From JAAYDI01 sp052034005 (GTDB lineage Bacteria > Planctomycetota > Planctomycetia > Pirellulales > Pirellulaceae), in the NCBI GenBank assembly GCA_052034005.1, contig JBPOJB010000042.1, positions 16,375 to 80,374 of the forward strand: a DNA stretch of 64,000 nucleotides. Direction: 5' to 3'. Each line of letters opens with the position of its first letter. Position 1 is the first letter of the stretch. The notes beneath the pieces were generated by a model. The model saw nothing but the letters and a program-made list of their open reading frames with translations. It ran no database searches and was not told the origin of the DNA. The position numbers and the translations under genes were made by a program. Of the stretch, positions 27,740 through 37,013 are shown piece after piece.

Positions 27740-27942
27740 CGCCGGGCCGCGGCCAGGCCGTCCCCCCGCCGTCCCATCCGCTACGGTCGTCATAGGCGGC
27801 CGCGGCGCGGGTTGGGCCGGCTCGGTTCCCCGACCGCGACTGGCCGCCGCTGGGGCGGCCTGCCGATCTCGATCCAGTGACGGTGCGCTGTGGCGGCACA
27901 GCGCCTGGATCGCTGGCGAGTCGAGACGGGGGAAGGCGGCCG

Positions 27943-28626
27943 GTGAAGCGCGTAAGCCTGACAGAGCGGTTGACGCTGGGGCTGGGGGTCATCGTCGTGG
28001 GCGTCTGCCTGTCCGTGCCCTTCCTCCACCACTCCGCGCCGGAAATCACCTCGGCGGCCGATGCCGCGGGCAACCAGATGTCGCTGGGCCAAGGTGTGTC
28101 GCTCCAAGTGCCCGGCCAGACAACGTCGCCGCCGCTGGCCGCGAAACCGCCCGAACCCTGGGCCGCCGATGCCGAGTCCACGGGCACGCCCGATGCATCC
28201 GACCCGGCCTCGGGCGGGCCGGAAGCCGCTCAAATCACCCCGCCCGCGCTGCCCGATCAGTATCGACCGCTGTTCAAGCCGTCACTCGACTCCGACGGCC
28301 CCAGCTCCGGACGCGTCGGGCGCCGGACCAGTCCGCCCGTGCCCCGCAAGCCGCTGAAAAAACACACGATCCACGACGGTGACACGCTCGAATCGCTGGC
28401 GGCCCGGTACCTGGGCGACGCGCGGCGGGCCGGGGAAATCCTCCAGGCGAACCGGGCCGTGCTGACCGACCCCCAACTGCTGCCGATCGGCCTGTCGATC
28501 ACGATCCCACCGGCGGATCCATCCGACGCGCCGGCTGATCCGGCGTCCGCCGCAGGCCGGCAGGACGATCAGGAAGCGCCCCGGCTCGTGCCTCTCCCGA
28601 AGGGCGGATGGGGTCGCGCCCCGTGA
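27943..28626 (+). CDS. LysM-domain membrane-anchored protein
   Basis: A short cytoplasmic start (VKRVSLTERL) and one transmembrane helix (TLGLGVIVVGVCLSVPFL) are followed by about 100 Pro/Ala-rich residues and a LysM module: KHTIHDGDTLESLAARYLGD, EILQANRAVLTDPQLLPIGLSITIPP. LysM binds peptidoglycan or chitin-like glycans, so the protein is probably tethered in the inner membrane and touches the cell wall. GTG at 27943 is taken as start because GGGGGAAGG lies just upstream. It follows secDF by about 200 bp. No catalytic domain is visible. Confidence 0.82.
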   Translation: MKRVSLTERLTLGLGVIVVGVCLSVPFLHHSAPEITSAADAAGNQMSLGQGVSLQVPGQTTSPPLAAKPPEPWAADAESTGTPDASDPASGGPEAAQITPPALPDQYRPLFKPSLDSDGPSSGRVGRRTSPPVPRKPLKKHTIHDGDTLESLAARYLGDARRAGEILQANRAVLTDPQLLPIGLSITIPPADPSDAPADPASAAGRQDDQEAPRLVPLPKGGWGRAP

Positions 28627-28652
28627 GCTCCCGGCGTGCGACCGGGCGGCCC

Positions 28653-29612
28653 TCACTTCCGCGGGCTCGTCCGGTCCGTCCAGGGCAGTTCCGTCTCACG
28701 CTCCACCAGCCGCGCGCGGATACAGTCCCCGATCAAGCCCAACACGCCCAGGTTGCGGTCATAGATCAAGTCGGTGCCCTGCAGCGCCGTGTCCGCCTCG
28801 AACAGATGCACGATGCCCGGCGGCGCATTGCGATGGAACGACTCGAAGGCCTTGTGGATCTGCTTCGCATCGGCGTAACGCGCCGCGTCCTGCGTGCCCA
28901 CGATCGTCAGCTCGGACATGAAGCCCAGCGCGTTGCTCTTGAGTTCCTTGTTCACATGGACGCCCTTGAACGACCGCCGGGGTGAGACCAGGATCAGCGC
29001 CTTCACGTCCTGGCCTCTCTTGATCGTGGGCAGGGACGGGTAACTCCAGTCCTGAACGGCCCATTTGAGGGCCAGCGTCGCGCCGAATCCCGTTCCGAGC
29101 ACGCCCAGTTGCTCGATGTTCAGCTTGCCCTCGTTGTTCCGCTGCATCAAGTACGTCTTGGCCGCTTCGATGTCCCACAGCGCCGACTCGATCGCCGCGG
29201 GGCGGTTCATCTTCTCTCGGCTGATCGGCTCGTCCACACCACGCTGGCGGACGCTCGTGCCATGCCCGCGCAAGTCGGGCACGATCACCGCGTGACCCAA
29301 CTCCTGCAGCCAGGTTGCCAGCCAGTGCAACTCGGTCCGGTTCCCATCCCAGTCGTGAATGAGGATCAGCGGCACCGTCGTCTTCTTCTCGGGGCCGGGA
29401 TAGTAGGTCGCGCTGATGAGCACCCCGTCCTTCGTGTCCAGGGTCACATCCTCGAAGGTCGGCTCCGGCGGCTGCTGGCCCGCCGGCTTTTTGGCCTGAG
29501 CCCACAGCGGCGATCCCGCCAGCGCCAGCAGGATGCTCACCAGACACGCGACGGCCGCCGCGCACCGGCGGCTCGAGGGCAGATCAGCAGGGGGGGAAAA
29601 CGATCGATTCAT
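28653..29612 (-). CDS. Exported alpha/beta-hydrolase-fold protein lacking the nucleophile
   Basis: A signal peptide (AAAVACLVSILLALAGSPLWAQA) is followed by an alpha/beta hydrolase fold: VPLILIHDWDGNRTELHWLATWL, GHAVIVPDLRGHGTS, then LGVLGTGFGATLALKWA where the nucleophile elbow would be. The usual G-x-S-x-G reads G-T-G-F-G, so the catalytic Ser is Gly, and no obvious His follows at the end. It is therefore likely a non-catalytic relative or one using other residues. ATG at 29612; an alternative is 29624. It is convergent with the LysM gene. Confidence 0.75.
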   Translation of the reverse strand: MNRSFSPPADLPSSRRCAAAVACLVSILLALAGSPLWAQAKKPAGQQPPEPTFEDVTLDTKDGVLISATYYPGPEKKTTVPLILIHDWDGNRTELHWLATWLQELGHAVIVPDLRGHGTSVRQRGVDEPISREKMNRPAAIESALWDIEAAKTYLMQRNNEGKLNIEQLGVLGTGFGATLALKWAVQDWSYPSLPTIKRGQDVKALILVSPRRSFKGVHVNKELKSNALGFMSELTIVGTQDAARYADAKQIHKAFESFHRNAPPGIVHLFEADTALQGTDLIYDRNLGVLGLIGDCIRARLVERETELPWTDRTSPRK

Positions 29613-30206
29613 GGTCGCGCACACCTCGCGTTCGTCTTCAGTTCGTCACACCCGGGGCCGGAATGGCACCTCCATCGTAAGTCGTTGATCCGACGGCGTC
29701 AACGAAGTCAAGAGGCCGCCCAAACGTGACCCGTCATCGTGAGTCGGCACCCTGCCCGTCAACGCGTGCCCGGCAGGCACCTTCCCACCACCGTCCGGGA
29801 GGGTCGTGACAGTGACAGCACGGTGTCATAGACTACGGACGCCACAGGTGGCGCCGCACGCTCAGAACCCGGGGCTCGCTCGGTTGAGGACGCCGAAGCG
29901 GGCTGCGGTGCCCGCGCGGGCCGGCCCCATCCACTGTCCGGTTCGAACGCCTCGGGCCGGCGCGGCACCACCCCGGAGACGAAGCGGGCCCTGCCGCTTT
30001 CCCGCTTTCCGCGGCCTGAAATTGGCCGGGTTTGCGGCCGGCCGTCATTCTGCTATGCTATGCTGCCGCGGTGGCCCCCGGGTGCGCACACCGGGGCGGC
30101 GAAGCGCTCGGCCCGGCCGTTGAGGCGAGCGCTGCCGCAACAGCGGCTCGAAGCCGCGCGAGGGTTTCCGAGGAAGCGACCCAAGCCGCTGCGGATAAAC
30201 GACTTT
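29613..30206. other. Intergenic region upstream of tRNA-Gln
   Basis: About 590 bp between the hydrolase-like gene (minus) and tRNA-Gln (plus). No open frame is convincing; one frame begins with a lipoprotein-like stretch near 30032 but reads into the tRNA. I see no repeat or terminator. Confidence 0.5.
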
Positions 30207-30277
30207 TGGCCCCTAGTGTAACGGCAGCACGACTGACTCTGGATCAGTTAGTCAAGGTTCGAATCCTTGGGGGCCAG
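30207..30277 (+). tRNA. tRNA-Gln (anticodon CTG)
   Basis: Acceptor TGGCCCC pairs with GGGGCCA (30270-30276), anticodon stem ACTGA/TCAGT with loop CTCTGGA gives anticodon CTG (reads CAG), and the T-arm CAAGG-TTCGAAT-CCTTG is perfect. The discriminator is G, as expected for Gln. CCA is not encoded. It lies 135 bp upstream of the histidine kinase gene. Confidence 0.93.
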
Positions 30278-30412
30278 CTCTGAGGTTCAGGTTCCGCGCC
30301 ACCGGCCCGGGCACCGCGGTGGTCGCGTTCTCCCATCGGCAACCCGGCCATCGCCTCAGTCCTCTGCAGTCTGGACACACCGGTGTATCATGGACCCGGA
30401 GGCGTGGCGCCG

Positions 30413-31837
30413 ATGAAGTGGCCATTGAAATACCAGTTGATGGCGCCGATGACGGCCGTGATGCTGGGGGTCGTGGTCGCGTTGAGCGGCATGCACGCGT
30501 ATCTGGCCGCCCAGCGCGCTACGCGGCAGATCGCGGGCCGGATCCAGGAGGTGACGCGGACGCTCTCCAAGCCGAATTTCCCACTGACCGGCCCGGTGCT
30601 CACACAGATGAAAGGCCTGACCGGCGCGGATTTCGTCCTGGTGGATCCACGGCGCGGCGTGACGGCCTCCACGCGCGACGACTGGTCGACTCAACAACTG
30701 CTGAAGCTGGATAGCGCGGCCGGCCCGCCCCCTCTGGAGCTGGCGCGCGTCGTGCAGATCGGCAACGAGAAGTTCTTCCACGCGGCGGTGGACGTGGCGC
30801 CGCGCGGCCTGGCGGCCGGCCCCTGGCTGCTCCATGTGCTGTATGCGGAACAGGCTTATCGCCGCGAGCGCCGCCAGGCCGTGATGCCGTCCGTGGTCAT
30901 CGGCGGCGCGGCGCTGAGCGTCGTCGTTGGCCTGGCGATGGCGATCGCCTCGCGCGTCACGCGGCCGCTGGACCGGTTGCGCGCCCAGGTGCGGCAGATC
31001 GCGCAAGGGGACTTTCGCCCGATGGTGCTGCCCACGCGGGAGGATGAGATCCGGCAGTTGGCGGCGGACGTCAACCAGCTGGCGGACACGCTGGCCCAGT
31101 ACGAAGACAAGATCCGACGCACCGAACAGGTCCGGACGTTGGCACAGCTCGGCGGCAGCCTGGCGCACCAGTTGCGCAACGCGGTGACCGGTGCGCGTAT
31201 GGCGATCGACCTCCACCGGGCCGATTGCCCGCAGGGCCAGGACGACGAGAGTCTGGCCGTGGCGATACGCCAGTTGATTCTGATGGAGAAGTACTTGCAG
31301 CGATTTCTGGCGCTGGGGGCCGAACCGCCGGCCGCGCGGCAGGAGCTGGACTTCGCCCAGCTCGTGGCGCACCTGATCCCGCTGGTCCAGCCCACGGCGC
31401 GGCATGCGGCCGTGCGGCTCGACCTGCGCACCGCGACGCGGCCGTTGCCGGTCTGCGGAGACCCCGACGCGCTGGAACATATGGCGCTCAATATCGTGCT
31501 GAACGCCGTGGAAGCGGCCAGCCAGATGCAGGCGACGCCCGGGGCGGGCGCCGCGGAGGTCCGCATCGAGGTGTCGTCGCCCGGGCCGGACACCGTGCGA
31601 CTGGCCGTCACGGACACCGGGCCTGGATTCCCGCCGGACGTCGCACAGCGGCTGTGCGAGCCGTTCGTGACCGGCAAGCGGGAGGGCGCCGGCCTGGGCC
31701 TGGCGGTGGCCAAGGAGGTGGCTCAGCAGCATGGCGGCGCGCTCCAGTGGGACCGGCACGACGGTCGGACGACGTTCGCAGTGGAACTCCCGCTGATCAA
31801 CAAAGGGCACGACGGTGGCGAGATTGCTGGTCATTGA
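30413..31837 (+). CDS. Sensor histidine kinase
   Basis: N-terminal helix (LMAPMTAVMLGVVVALSGMH), a periplasmic sensor region of about 110 residues without a recognised fold, a second helix (VVIGGAALSVVVGLAMAIAS), a HAMP linker (RVTRPLDRLRAQVRQIAQGDF) and a kinase core. His252 in GGSLAHQLRNAV is the predicted phosphorylation site; NIVLNAVEAA (N box), VTDTGPGFP (G1) and GAGLGLAVAKEV (G2) bind ATP. The ATG at 30413 has GGAGG about ten bases upstream. It overlaps the response regulator gene by 23 bp, so the two are a pair. The stimulus is unknown. Confidence 0.92.
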   Translation: MKWPLKYQLMAPMTAVMLGVVVALSGMHAYLAAQRATRQIAGRIQEVTRTLSKPNFPLTGPVLTQMKGLTGADFVLVDPRRGVTASTRDDWSTQQLLKLDSAAGPPPLELARVVQIGNEKFFHAAVDVAPRGLAAGPWLLHVLYAEQAYRRERRQAVMPSVVIGGAALSVVVGLAMAIASRVTRPLDRLRAQVRQIAQGDFRPMVLPTREDEIRQLAADVNQLADTLAQYEDKIRRTEQVRTLAQLGGSLAHQLRNAVTGARMAIDLHRADCPQGQDDESLAVAIRQLILMEKYLQRFLALGAEPPAARQELDFAQLVAHLIPLVQPTARHAAVRLDLRTATRPLPVCGDPDALEHMALNIVLNAVEAASQMQATPGAGAAEVRIEVSSPGPDTVRLAVTDTGPGFPPDVAQRLCEPFVTGKREGAGLGLAVAKEVAQQHGGALQWDRHDGRTTFAVELPLINKGHDGGEIAGH

Positions 31838-33233
31838 CGACGAACAGTCGATCTGCTGGGGCATCCGGCGACTCGGCGAGAAGATGGGCCACGAGGTGCT
31901 CACCGCGTCGTCGGCCGAGCAGGGGCTGAAATGCGTGCAGGCGGCCGCGGTCGACGTGATCGTCCTGGACATCCGACTGCCCGGCATGGACGGGCTGTCG
32001 GCGATCGAGCATCTGCGGGAGCATGCGGGGGCGATCCCGATCATCGTGATGACCGCGTACGGCGACCTGCACGCCGCCGTCCAGGCGGTCCGGAAGGGCG
32101 CCTTCGAGTACATCGTCAAGCCGTTTGACATCGACCGGATGCGGCAGGCGCTGACCCGCGCGCTGGAAGGGGCTCGGCAGGTCGCCGCGCCCACGCCGCC
32201 CGTCACGGCGGTGGAAGGGTTCGTCGGGTGCACGCCGGTTATGCAGCAGGCCTTCAACCAGATCGCGCTGGCCGCCGGCTCCGACGCGTCGGTGCTGCTG
32301 CAGGGCGAAAGCGGGACCGGGAAGGAACTGGCCGCACGGGCCATCCACACGTACAGCGCGCGGAGCCACATGCCGTTCGTGGTCGTGAACGTCGCGTCGC
32401 TCAGCTCCACCCTGGCCGAAAGCGAACTGTTCGGGCATGTGAAAGGGGCCTTCACCGGCGCCGATCAATCGCGGGACGGACTGCTCGTCCGCGCCCACCG
32501 CGGAACGCTGTTCCTCGACGAAATCGCCGACATCCCCGTACCGACGCAGGTGAAGCTGCTGCGCGCGCTCGAACATGGCGAAGTCACGCCGGTAGGGGCG
32601 GACAGCCCGGTGCGGGCGGACTTCCGCGTGATCTCGGCCACCCATCAGGACCTGCTCACGCTGGTCCAACAGGGCACGTTTCGGCACGACCTGTACTTCC
32701 GGATCTCAGCATTCCGCATCACGCTGCCGCCGCTCCGCGAGCGGCGAGACGATATCGTGCCGCTGAGCGAGTATTTCCTGGAGGTGGTATGTCGCGACCA
32801 TCCCCAACGGTGCCGCCTCTCTGAGGCCGCCTGTCGGGAGCTGGAGAGCCGCACCTGGTACGGCAACGTCCGGGAACTGCGGAACGCGATCGAGCACGCG
32901 GTGATCGTTGCGCGCGGCGGGACGATCGGGCCGGAACACCTGCCGCCGGCCAGCGCGACGGCGCTGGCGCCGTCGAGCGGGCGTCCGGACGACACGGCCG
33001 AGCAGCTCGCCGCGCTGCTGCGCGTGTGGACCACTGACCGGCTGGCCGACCCCGGCCTGGCGGGAGACCTTTACGACCAGTTGCTGGCGCTCGTCGAACC
33101 GCCCGTCATCCGGGAAGTGCTCGAGCGCCATAGCGGCCAGTGCGCCGCCGCCGCACGCATCCTCGGCGTGCACCGCACAACCCTGCGCAAGAAGCTCGAT
33201 CAGTACGCGATCGGCGAGCAGAAGGAGAAGTGA
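31815..33233 (+). CDS. NtrC-family sigma-54-dependent response regulator
   Basis: Receiver domain with acidic pocket (IDDEQ), phospho-acceptor Asp52 and Lys102; AAA+ domain with Walker A GESGTGKE (about 164-171), the sigma-54 contact loop GAFTGA (211-216) and Walker B TLFLDEIAD; C-terminal Fis-type helix-turn-helix (AAARILGVHRTTLRKKLDQY). It activates sigma-54 promoters when phosphorylated by the adjacent kinase. The start is GTG within the kinase gene. I did not find a convincing -24/-12 element near its neighbours, so targets are unknown. The presence of the GAFTGA loop implies a sigma-54 gene elsewhere. Confidence 0.95.
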   Translation: MARLLVIDDEQSICWGIRRLGEKMGHEVLTASSAEQGLKCVQAAAVDVIVLDIRLPGMDGLSAIEHLREHAGAIPIIVMTAYGDLHAAVQAVRKGAFEYIVKPFDIDRMRQALTRALEGARQVAAPTPPVTAVEGFVGCTPVMQQAFNQIALAAGSDASVLLQGESGTGKELAARAIHTYSARSHMPFVVVNVASLSSTLAESELFGHVKGAFTGADQSRDGLLVRAHRGTLFLDEIADIPVPTQVKLLRALEHGEVTPVGADSPVRADFRVISATHQDLLTLVQQGTFRHDLYFRISAFRITLPPLRERRDDIVPLSEYFLEVVCRDHPQRCRLSEAACRELESRTWYGNVRELRNAIEHAVIVARGGTIGPEHLPPASATALAPSSGRPDDTAEQLAALLRVWTTDRLADPGLAGDLYDQLLALVEPPVIREVLERHSGQCAAAARILGVHRTTLRKKLDQYAIGEQKEK

Positions 33234-33412
33234 GGGCCGTCTGCGGCGCCGGATGCTCCGGGCACGGCCTGCCGCGTCGCGCCTGCGATCGGGGCGCGGG
33301 CGAGCGCCGTCAGGCCGCACCTCCTGCCCGCCTCCCACCTCCCGATGCCCGCCGGGCTCTGATACGATGGATGTCGCCGAATCTTCAGTCGCGGGCCGGA
33401 GACGCCTCCACC

Positions 33413-34270
33413 ATGCTGCCGATCACAGCCCAGACGCGCGTGTGCGGGATTATCGGGCATCCGGTCGGGCATTCGTTGTCGCCCGAGATCCACAATGCGG
33501 CTTTTGCAGCGTTGGGATTGCCGTACGTGTACGTGGCGCACGACGTGCCGCCGGGCGGCGTGGCACGCGCCTTGGACGGCATCCGAGTCCTGGGCTACCG
33601 GGGGCTGTCGGTCACGATCCCGCACAAAGTCGAGGCGCTGGCCGCGGTGGACGAAGTGGACGCCACGGCCCGAATCATCGGCTGCATCAACACCGTGGTG
33701 AACGAAGACGGCCGGCTGGTGGGCTACAATTCCGACGGGCTGGGCGCAGTCCACGCGCTGCGCGAGGCGGGTGCTGATCCGCAGGGCGGCCATACCGTGG
33801 TGCTCGGGTCCGGCGGCGCGGCGCGCGCGGTGTCCGTCACGATCGCGCGGGAAGCGCCCCCCGACACGCTGACGATCCTGGGCATCGAGCGCGACGAACT
33901 CGATCGCCTGGCCGCCGACGTGCGTCGGCATGGCCGCTCCACGGTGCAGCACGCGTTGCTGGATGACGCGTCGCTGGCGCAGGCACTGTCCGGCGCCGAC
34001 CTGGTCCTGCACTGCTCGCCGGTCGGCATGCACCCGCAGGAGAGCCGCAGCCTGATACCGCCGTCGCTGCTGCGCCCCACGCTGGCCGTGTTCGATGCCG
34101 TGTACAACCCGCGCCGCACGCAGTTGATCCGGGACGCGGAGCGTGCGGGCTGCCAGACCATCCTCGGACTCGAGATGTTCCTGGGCCAGGCCTTCGTGCA
34201 GTTCCAGCTGTGGACAGGCCGGCCTGCGCCGCGCGACGTGATGCGCAACGTGGTGGAAGCCAAGCTATGA
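33413..34270 (+). CDS. aroE: Shikimate dehydrogenase (NADP+)
   Basis: Reduces 3-dehydroshikimate in the chorismate pathway. Motifs: VCGIIGHPVGHSLSPEIHNAAF (shikimate binding), LSVTIPHKVEA with the catalytic Lys, NTVVNEDGRLVGYNSDG, VVLGSGGAARAV (dinucleotide fold) and GLEMFLGQAFVQFQLWTG. The ATG at 33413 gives 285 residues, a normal length; an in-frame ATG at 33371 is an alternative. Its last codons overlap aroK by four bases (ATGA). Confidence 0.95.
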   Translation: MLPITAQTRVCGIIGHPVGHSLSPEIHNAAFAALGLPYVYVAHDVPPGGVARALDGIRVLGYRGLSVTIPHKVEALAAVDEVDATARIIGCINTVVNEDGRLVGYNSDGLGAVHALREAGADPQGGHTVVLGSGGAARAVSVTIAREAPPDTLTILGIERDELDRLAADVRRHGRSTVQHALLDDASLAQALSGADLVLHCSPVGMHPQESRSLIPPSLLRPTLAVFDAVYNPRRTQLIRDAERAGCQTILGLEMFLGQAFVQFQLWTGRPAPRDVMRNVVEAKL

Positions 34271-34818
34271 ACCTGGTGCTGGTCGGATACCGTGGGGCGG
34301 GCAAGACGGCCGTGGCAGACCTCCTGGCTGCCCGCCGAGGCCTGACCGTCGTGCATCTGGACGCCGAAATCGAACGTCGGGCGGGCAAGTCGATCCCGCA
34401 GATCGTGGCCGACTCGGGTTGGCCCGGATTCCGAGACCTGGAAGAGGATGTCGTCCGGTCGCTCGCCGGCTGCGACGGCCTGCTGCTCGATTGCGGCGGC
34501 GGCGTGGTGGAACGCGAAGCGAATCGCACGGCGCTCCGCAGCGCCGGACCCGTCGTCTGGCTCAAGGCCTCCGTGGCCACGATTGTCCAGCGGATCACCG
34601 GCGATCACCAACGACCGTCGCTGACCGGCTCGATGAGCTTTACGGACGAGGTGGCAGAGGTGCTCGCGCGCCGCACGCCGCTGTACCAGCGCATCGCGCA
34701 CTACGAAGTCGATACCGACTCCCGCACCGTGCACGAAGTGGCCGAGGAAATCGATCGGTGGTTGGACCGGCCGAAGGACGGGGAAGGGCGGGATGCACCG
34801 CCTGGAACTGATCGATAG
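34267..34818 (+). CDS. aroK: Shikimate kinase
   Basis: Phosphorylates shikimate at the 3-OH with ATP. Walker A is GYRGAGKT near the N-terminus, the shikimate-binding Asp is in VHLDAEIERRAGKSI, and LLDCGGGVVE is the conserved Gly-rich loop. 183 residues is normal. The start codon overlaps the aroE stop, so the two steps of the pathway are translationally coupled. Some C-terminal residues (DRPKDGEGRDAPPGTDR) look like an unstructured tail. Confidence 0.94.
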   Translation: MNLVLVGYRGAGKTAVADLLAARRGLTVVHLDAEIERRAGKSIPQIVADSGWPGFRDLEEDVVRSLAGCDGLLLDCGGGVVEREANRTALRSAGPVVWLKASVATIVQRITGDHQRPSLTGSMSFTDEVAEVLARRTPLYQRIAHYEVDTDSRTVHEVAEEIDRWLDRPKDGEGRDAPPGTDR

Positions 34819-34900
34819 CCGCCGCTGAAATCGTCCCACGCTGAACGTGAAATACTCAACACACAACCAAGAACCTGCACACTGAAAACGGAGCCCCGCC

Positions 34901-36109
34901 ATGAATCAGCAGACTTCCCGCCGCGCATTTCTCCAGTCCGCCACGCTCGGTGCCGCCGCGATCGGCATGGGCTCGACCCTTCGCGCCCAGGATCCGAAGC
35001 AGATCCAAGGGTTTGAGGAACAGGAGCACGGCGACAACCAGCAGAAGGCGTGGCAGCCGGTCTCTGATCGGAAGATCCGGATGGGGATCGTGGGGTATGG
35101 CGTGTGCAAGTTCGGCGCGGCGTTCTCGCTGCAGGACCATCCGAATGTGGAACTGGTGGCCGTGAGCGACCTGTTCCCCGAGCGCTGCCAGGAGCTGGCC
35201 AAGGTCTGCCGCTGCACGACGACCTACCCGTCGCTGGAAGAGATGGTCAAGGACGACCGGATCGAGGCGATCTTCGTCGCGACCGACGCGCCGAGCCACG
35301 CGCGGCACTGCCTGCTGGTGCTGCAGCACGGCAAACATGTGGCGACCGCCGTGCCGGCTGTGTGGGAGCACCTCGAGGTGGCCGACCAGCTGTACGAGGC
35401 GGTCGGGAAGTCAGGCCTGAAGTACATGATGTTCGAGACATCCTGCTACCACGCGGATCTTCACGCGATGCGCGAGATCTATCGGGCGGGCGGGTTCGGT
35501 AAGCTGGTGTACAGCGAAGGGGAGTATTACCACTACGACGTCGGGACAATCGACTCCTACAAGCAATGGCGGCATGGGCTGCCTCCGCAATGGTACCCCA
35601 CGCATTCCAATGCGTACTACTGCGGCGTCACCGGCGGCAGCTTCACGGAGGTCTCCTGCCTGGGGATGCCCAGCATCCTGCCGGACCAGCAGCCGGAGAA
35701 TAACCGGTACCGGAACCCGTTCGGGACGGAGATCGCGCTGTTCCGCACCAGCGAGGGCGGCATGGCGCGGATGGCGGTCAGCTGGGACACCTGCGGATAC
35801 GGCGGCGAAGTGGGACGCGTGCGCGGCCAGAAGGGCTCGATGGTCGGCATGGTCTATGACGGCCTGGAGAAGAACCTGCCCGATCTGACCCGACCGGCAC
35901 TGCCGCCCACCGTGCGCGCCGGCGGGCACGGCGGTTCGCACGGCTATCTGGGAAACGAGTTCGTCTTGTCGATCCTCGAGGACCGACAGCCGCTGGTCGA
36001 CATCGCCTGGGCGCTCAACATGACCGTCTCGGGGATCGTCGCGCACCAGTCGGCCCTCAAGGGCGGCGAGCCGATGAAGATCCCGCAATACGTGAGCCTG
36101 CGGACCTAG
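34901..36109 (+). CDS. Tat-exported Gfo/Idh/MocA-family protein, GH109-like
   Basis: Twin-arginine signal (SRRAFLQSATLGAAAIGMG), then a dinucleotide-binding fold (RMGIVGYGVCKFGAAF, VELVAVSDLFPERC). At the place of the EKP motif of ordinary family members the sequence is GKHVATAVPAVW, so the Lys is absent. With YMMFETSCYHADLHAMREI and GGFGKLVYSEGEYYHYDV this recalls the NAD-dependent glycosidases of family GH109, which have EVP at this position. The product may thus act on glycosides outside the cytoplasm with tightly bound NAD. It ends one base from the convergent EEP gene. Confidence 0.8.
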   Translation: MNQQTSRRAFLQSATLGAAAIGMGSTLRAQDPKQIQGFEEQEHGDNQQKAWQPVSDRKIRMGIVGYGVCKFGAAFSLQDHPNVELVAVSDLFPERCQELAKVCRCTTTYPSLEEMVKDDRIEAIFVATDAPSHARHCLLVLQHGKHVATAVPAVWEHLEVADQLYEAVGKSGLKYMMFETSCYHADLHAMREIYRAGGFGKLVYSEGEYYHYDVGTIDSYKQWRHGLPPQWYPTHSNAYYCGVTGGSFTEVSCLGMPSILPDQQPENNRYRNPFGTEIALFRTSEGGMARMAVSWDTCGYGGEVGRVRGQKGSMVGMVYDGLEKNLPDLTRPALPPTVRAGGHGGSHGYLGNEFVLSILEDRQPLVDIAWALNMTVSGIVAHQSALKGGEPMKIPQYVSLRT

Positions 36110-36110
36110 A

Positions 36111-36908
36111 TCACAGCAGCTCCAGCACGACCAGCACGGGCCGGTGGTCCGAGGCGACGGTCTCTTCGATGACCCGCATCTCGACCGTTCGCCACGCGAC
36201 GGTCGGTCGGTAGAGCACGTAGTCGATCGTCACCCGCGGTTGCTCGGCGGGACAGGTGGGCTGCCACTGCCCGTCGGCCGCGTCCGTCCAATGCCGTTGC
36301 AGGACCAGCATCGGCGCCGACCCGGGCACCGCGTTCAGATCCCCGGCCAGGACGACCGGGAGCGACCCCGCCTCGGCCACGGCCGGACCGAGCTTGCCCG
36401 CCTGGCACAGCCGCACATGCTCCTTGGCATGCTCCAGGTGCGTGCCGCCGAACATCAGGCGGCGGTCGCCCGGCCCCTGGAGGCGGGCCGTCACCAGGCA
36501 GCGCGGTTCACAGCCGTCTTGGAACGGCAAGGCGTGAGTCTTGACATCCTCCAACGGCCAGCGGGACAAGATCGCGTTGCCATACTCGCCACCGGCATAA
36601 TCCATCGCCTTGCCGAATGCCACATGCAGGCCGGTCAGGCGTCCCAGCTCCGCCGCCTGATCCACACCGTGCGCACGCGTCGTCTTGACGTCCACCTCCT
36701 GGAGCGCCACCACGTCCGGCTCGAGCCGCTTGATCACCTGCGCAACCCGCTCCAGATCGATCTTCCCGTCCATGCCTTCGCCATGGTGGATGTTGTAGGT
36801 GAGCACCCGGAGGCGCGGCGCGTCCGCCGCACTCAACGGCACCGCCCCCAACCCGATCACCGCGCACACGGACAACCACGCACACCGACAGATGCTGACA
36901 CGGTTCAT
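36111..36908 (-). CDS. Exported endonuclease/exonuclease/phosphatase-family protein
   Basis: A signal peptide (AWLSVCAVIGLGAVPLSAA) is followed by the EEP metal-dependent phosphoesterase fold: LTYNIHHGEGMDGKID, VVALQEVDVKTTR, GNAILSRWPLED, FGGTHLEH, VVLAGDLNAVPGS, IDYVLYRP and ASDHRPVLVVLEL. The N, E, D-x-N and final S-D-H catalytic residues are all present, so the enzyme is probably active. Substrate (phosphodiester, sphingomyelin, inositol phosphate or DNA) cannot be assigned. Starts with ATG at 36908. Confidence 0.85.
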   Translation of the reverse strand: MNRVSICRCAWLSVCAVIGLGAVPLSAADAPRLRVLTYNIHHGEGMDGKIDLERVAQVIKRLEPDVVALQEVDVKTTRAHGVDQAAELGRLTGLHVAFGKAMDYAGGEYGNAILSRWPLEDVKTHALPFQDGCEPRCLVTARLQGPGDRRLMFGGTHLEHAKEHVRLCQAGKLGPAVAEAGSLPVVLAGDLNAVPGSAPMLVLQRHWTDAADGQWQPTCPAEQPRVTIDYVLYRPTVAWRTVEMRVIEETVASDHRPVLVVLELL

Positions 36909-37013
36909 AGACCACTCACTCGTGCTGTATCCAACCGGAAACCTGATGACTCCATACGCCCGATATCGGTTCCTCTACGCGGCTGCCCCCCCGACGGTTC
37001 TCGCAGGCCGGCC

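Noticed and set aside
24080..27793. Very long minus-strand frame (1237 codons) opposite secDF
   Set aside because: It mirrors secDF exactly, is His/Arg/Gln-rich and has no domain; it is the antisense of a secure gene.
30032..30283. Small frame on the plus strand with a lipoprotein-like start (MRPAVILLCYAAAVAPGC)
   Set aside because: The frame runs straight through the tRNA-Gln gene on the same strand and has no recognisable product; the hydrophobic start is likely chance.
33240..33410. Possible sigma-54 promoter (GGGCACGGCCTGCC) upstream of aroE near the NtrC gene
   Set aside because: It deviates at key positions of the TGGCAC-N5-TTGC consensus, so I did not call it.
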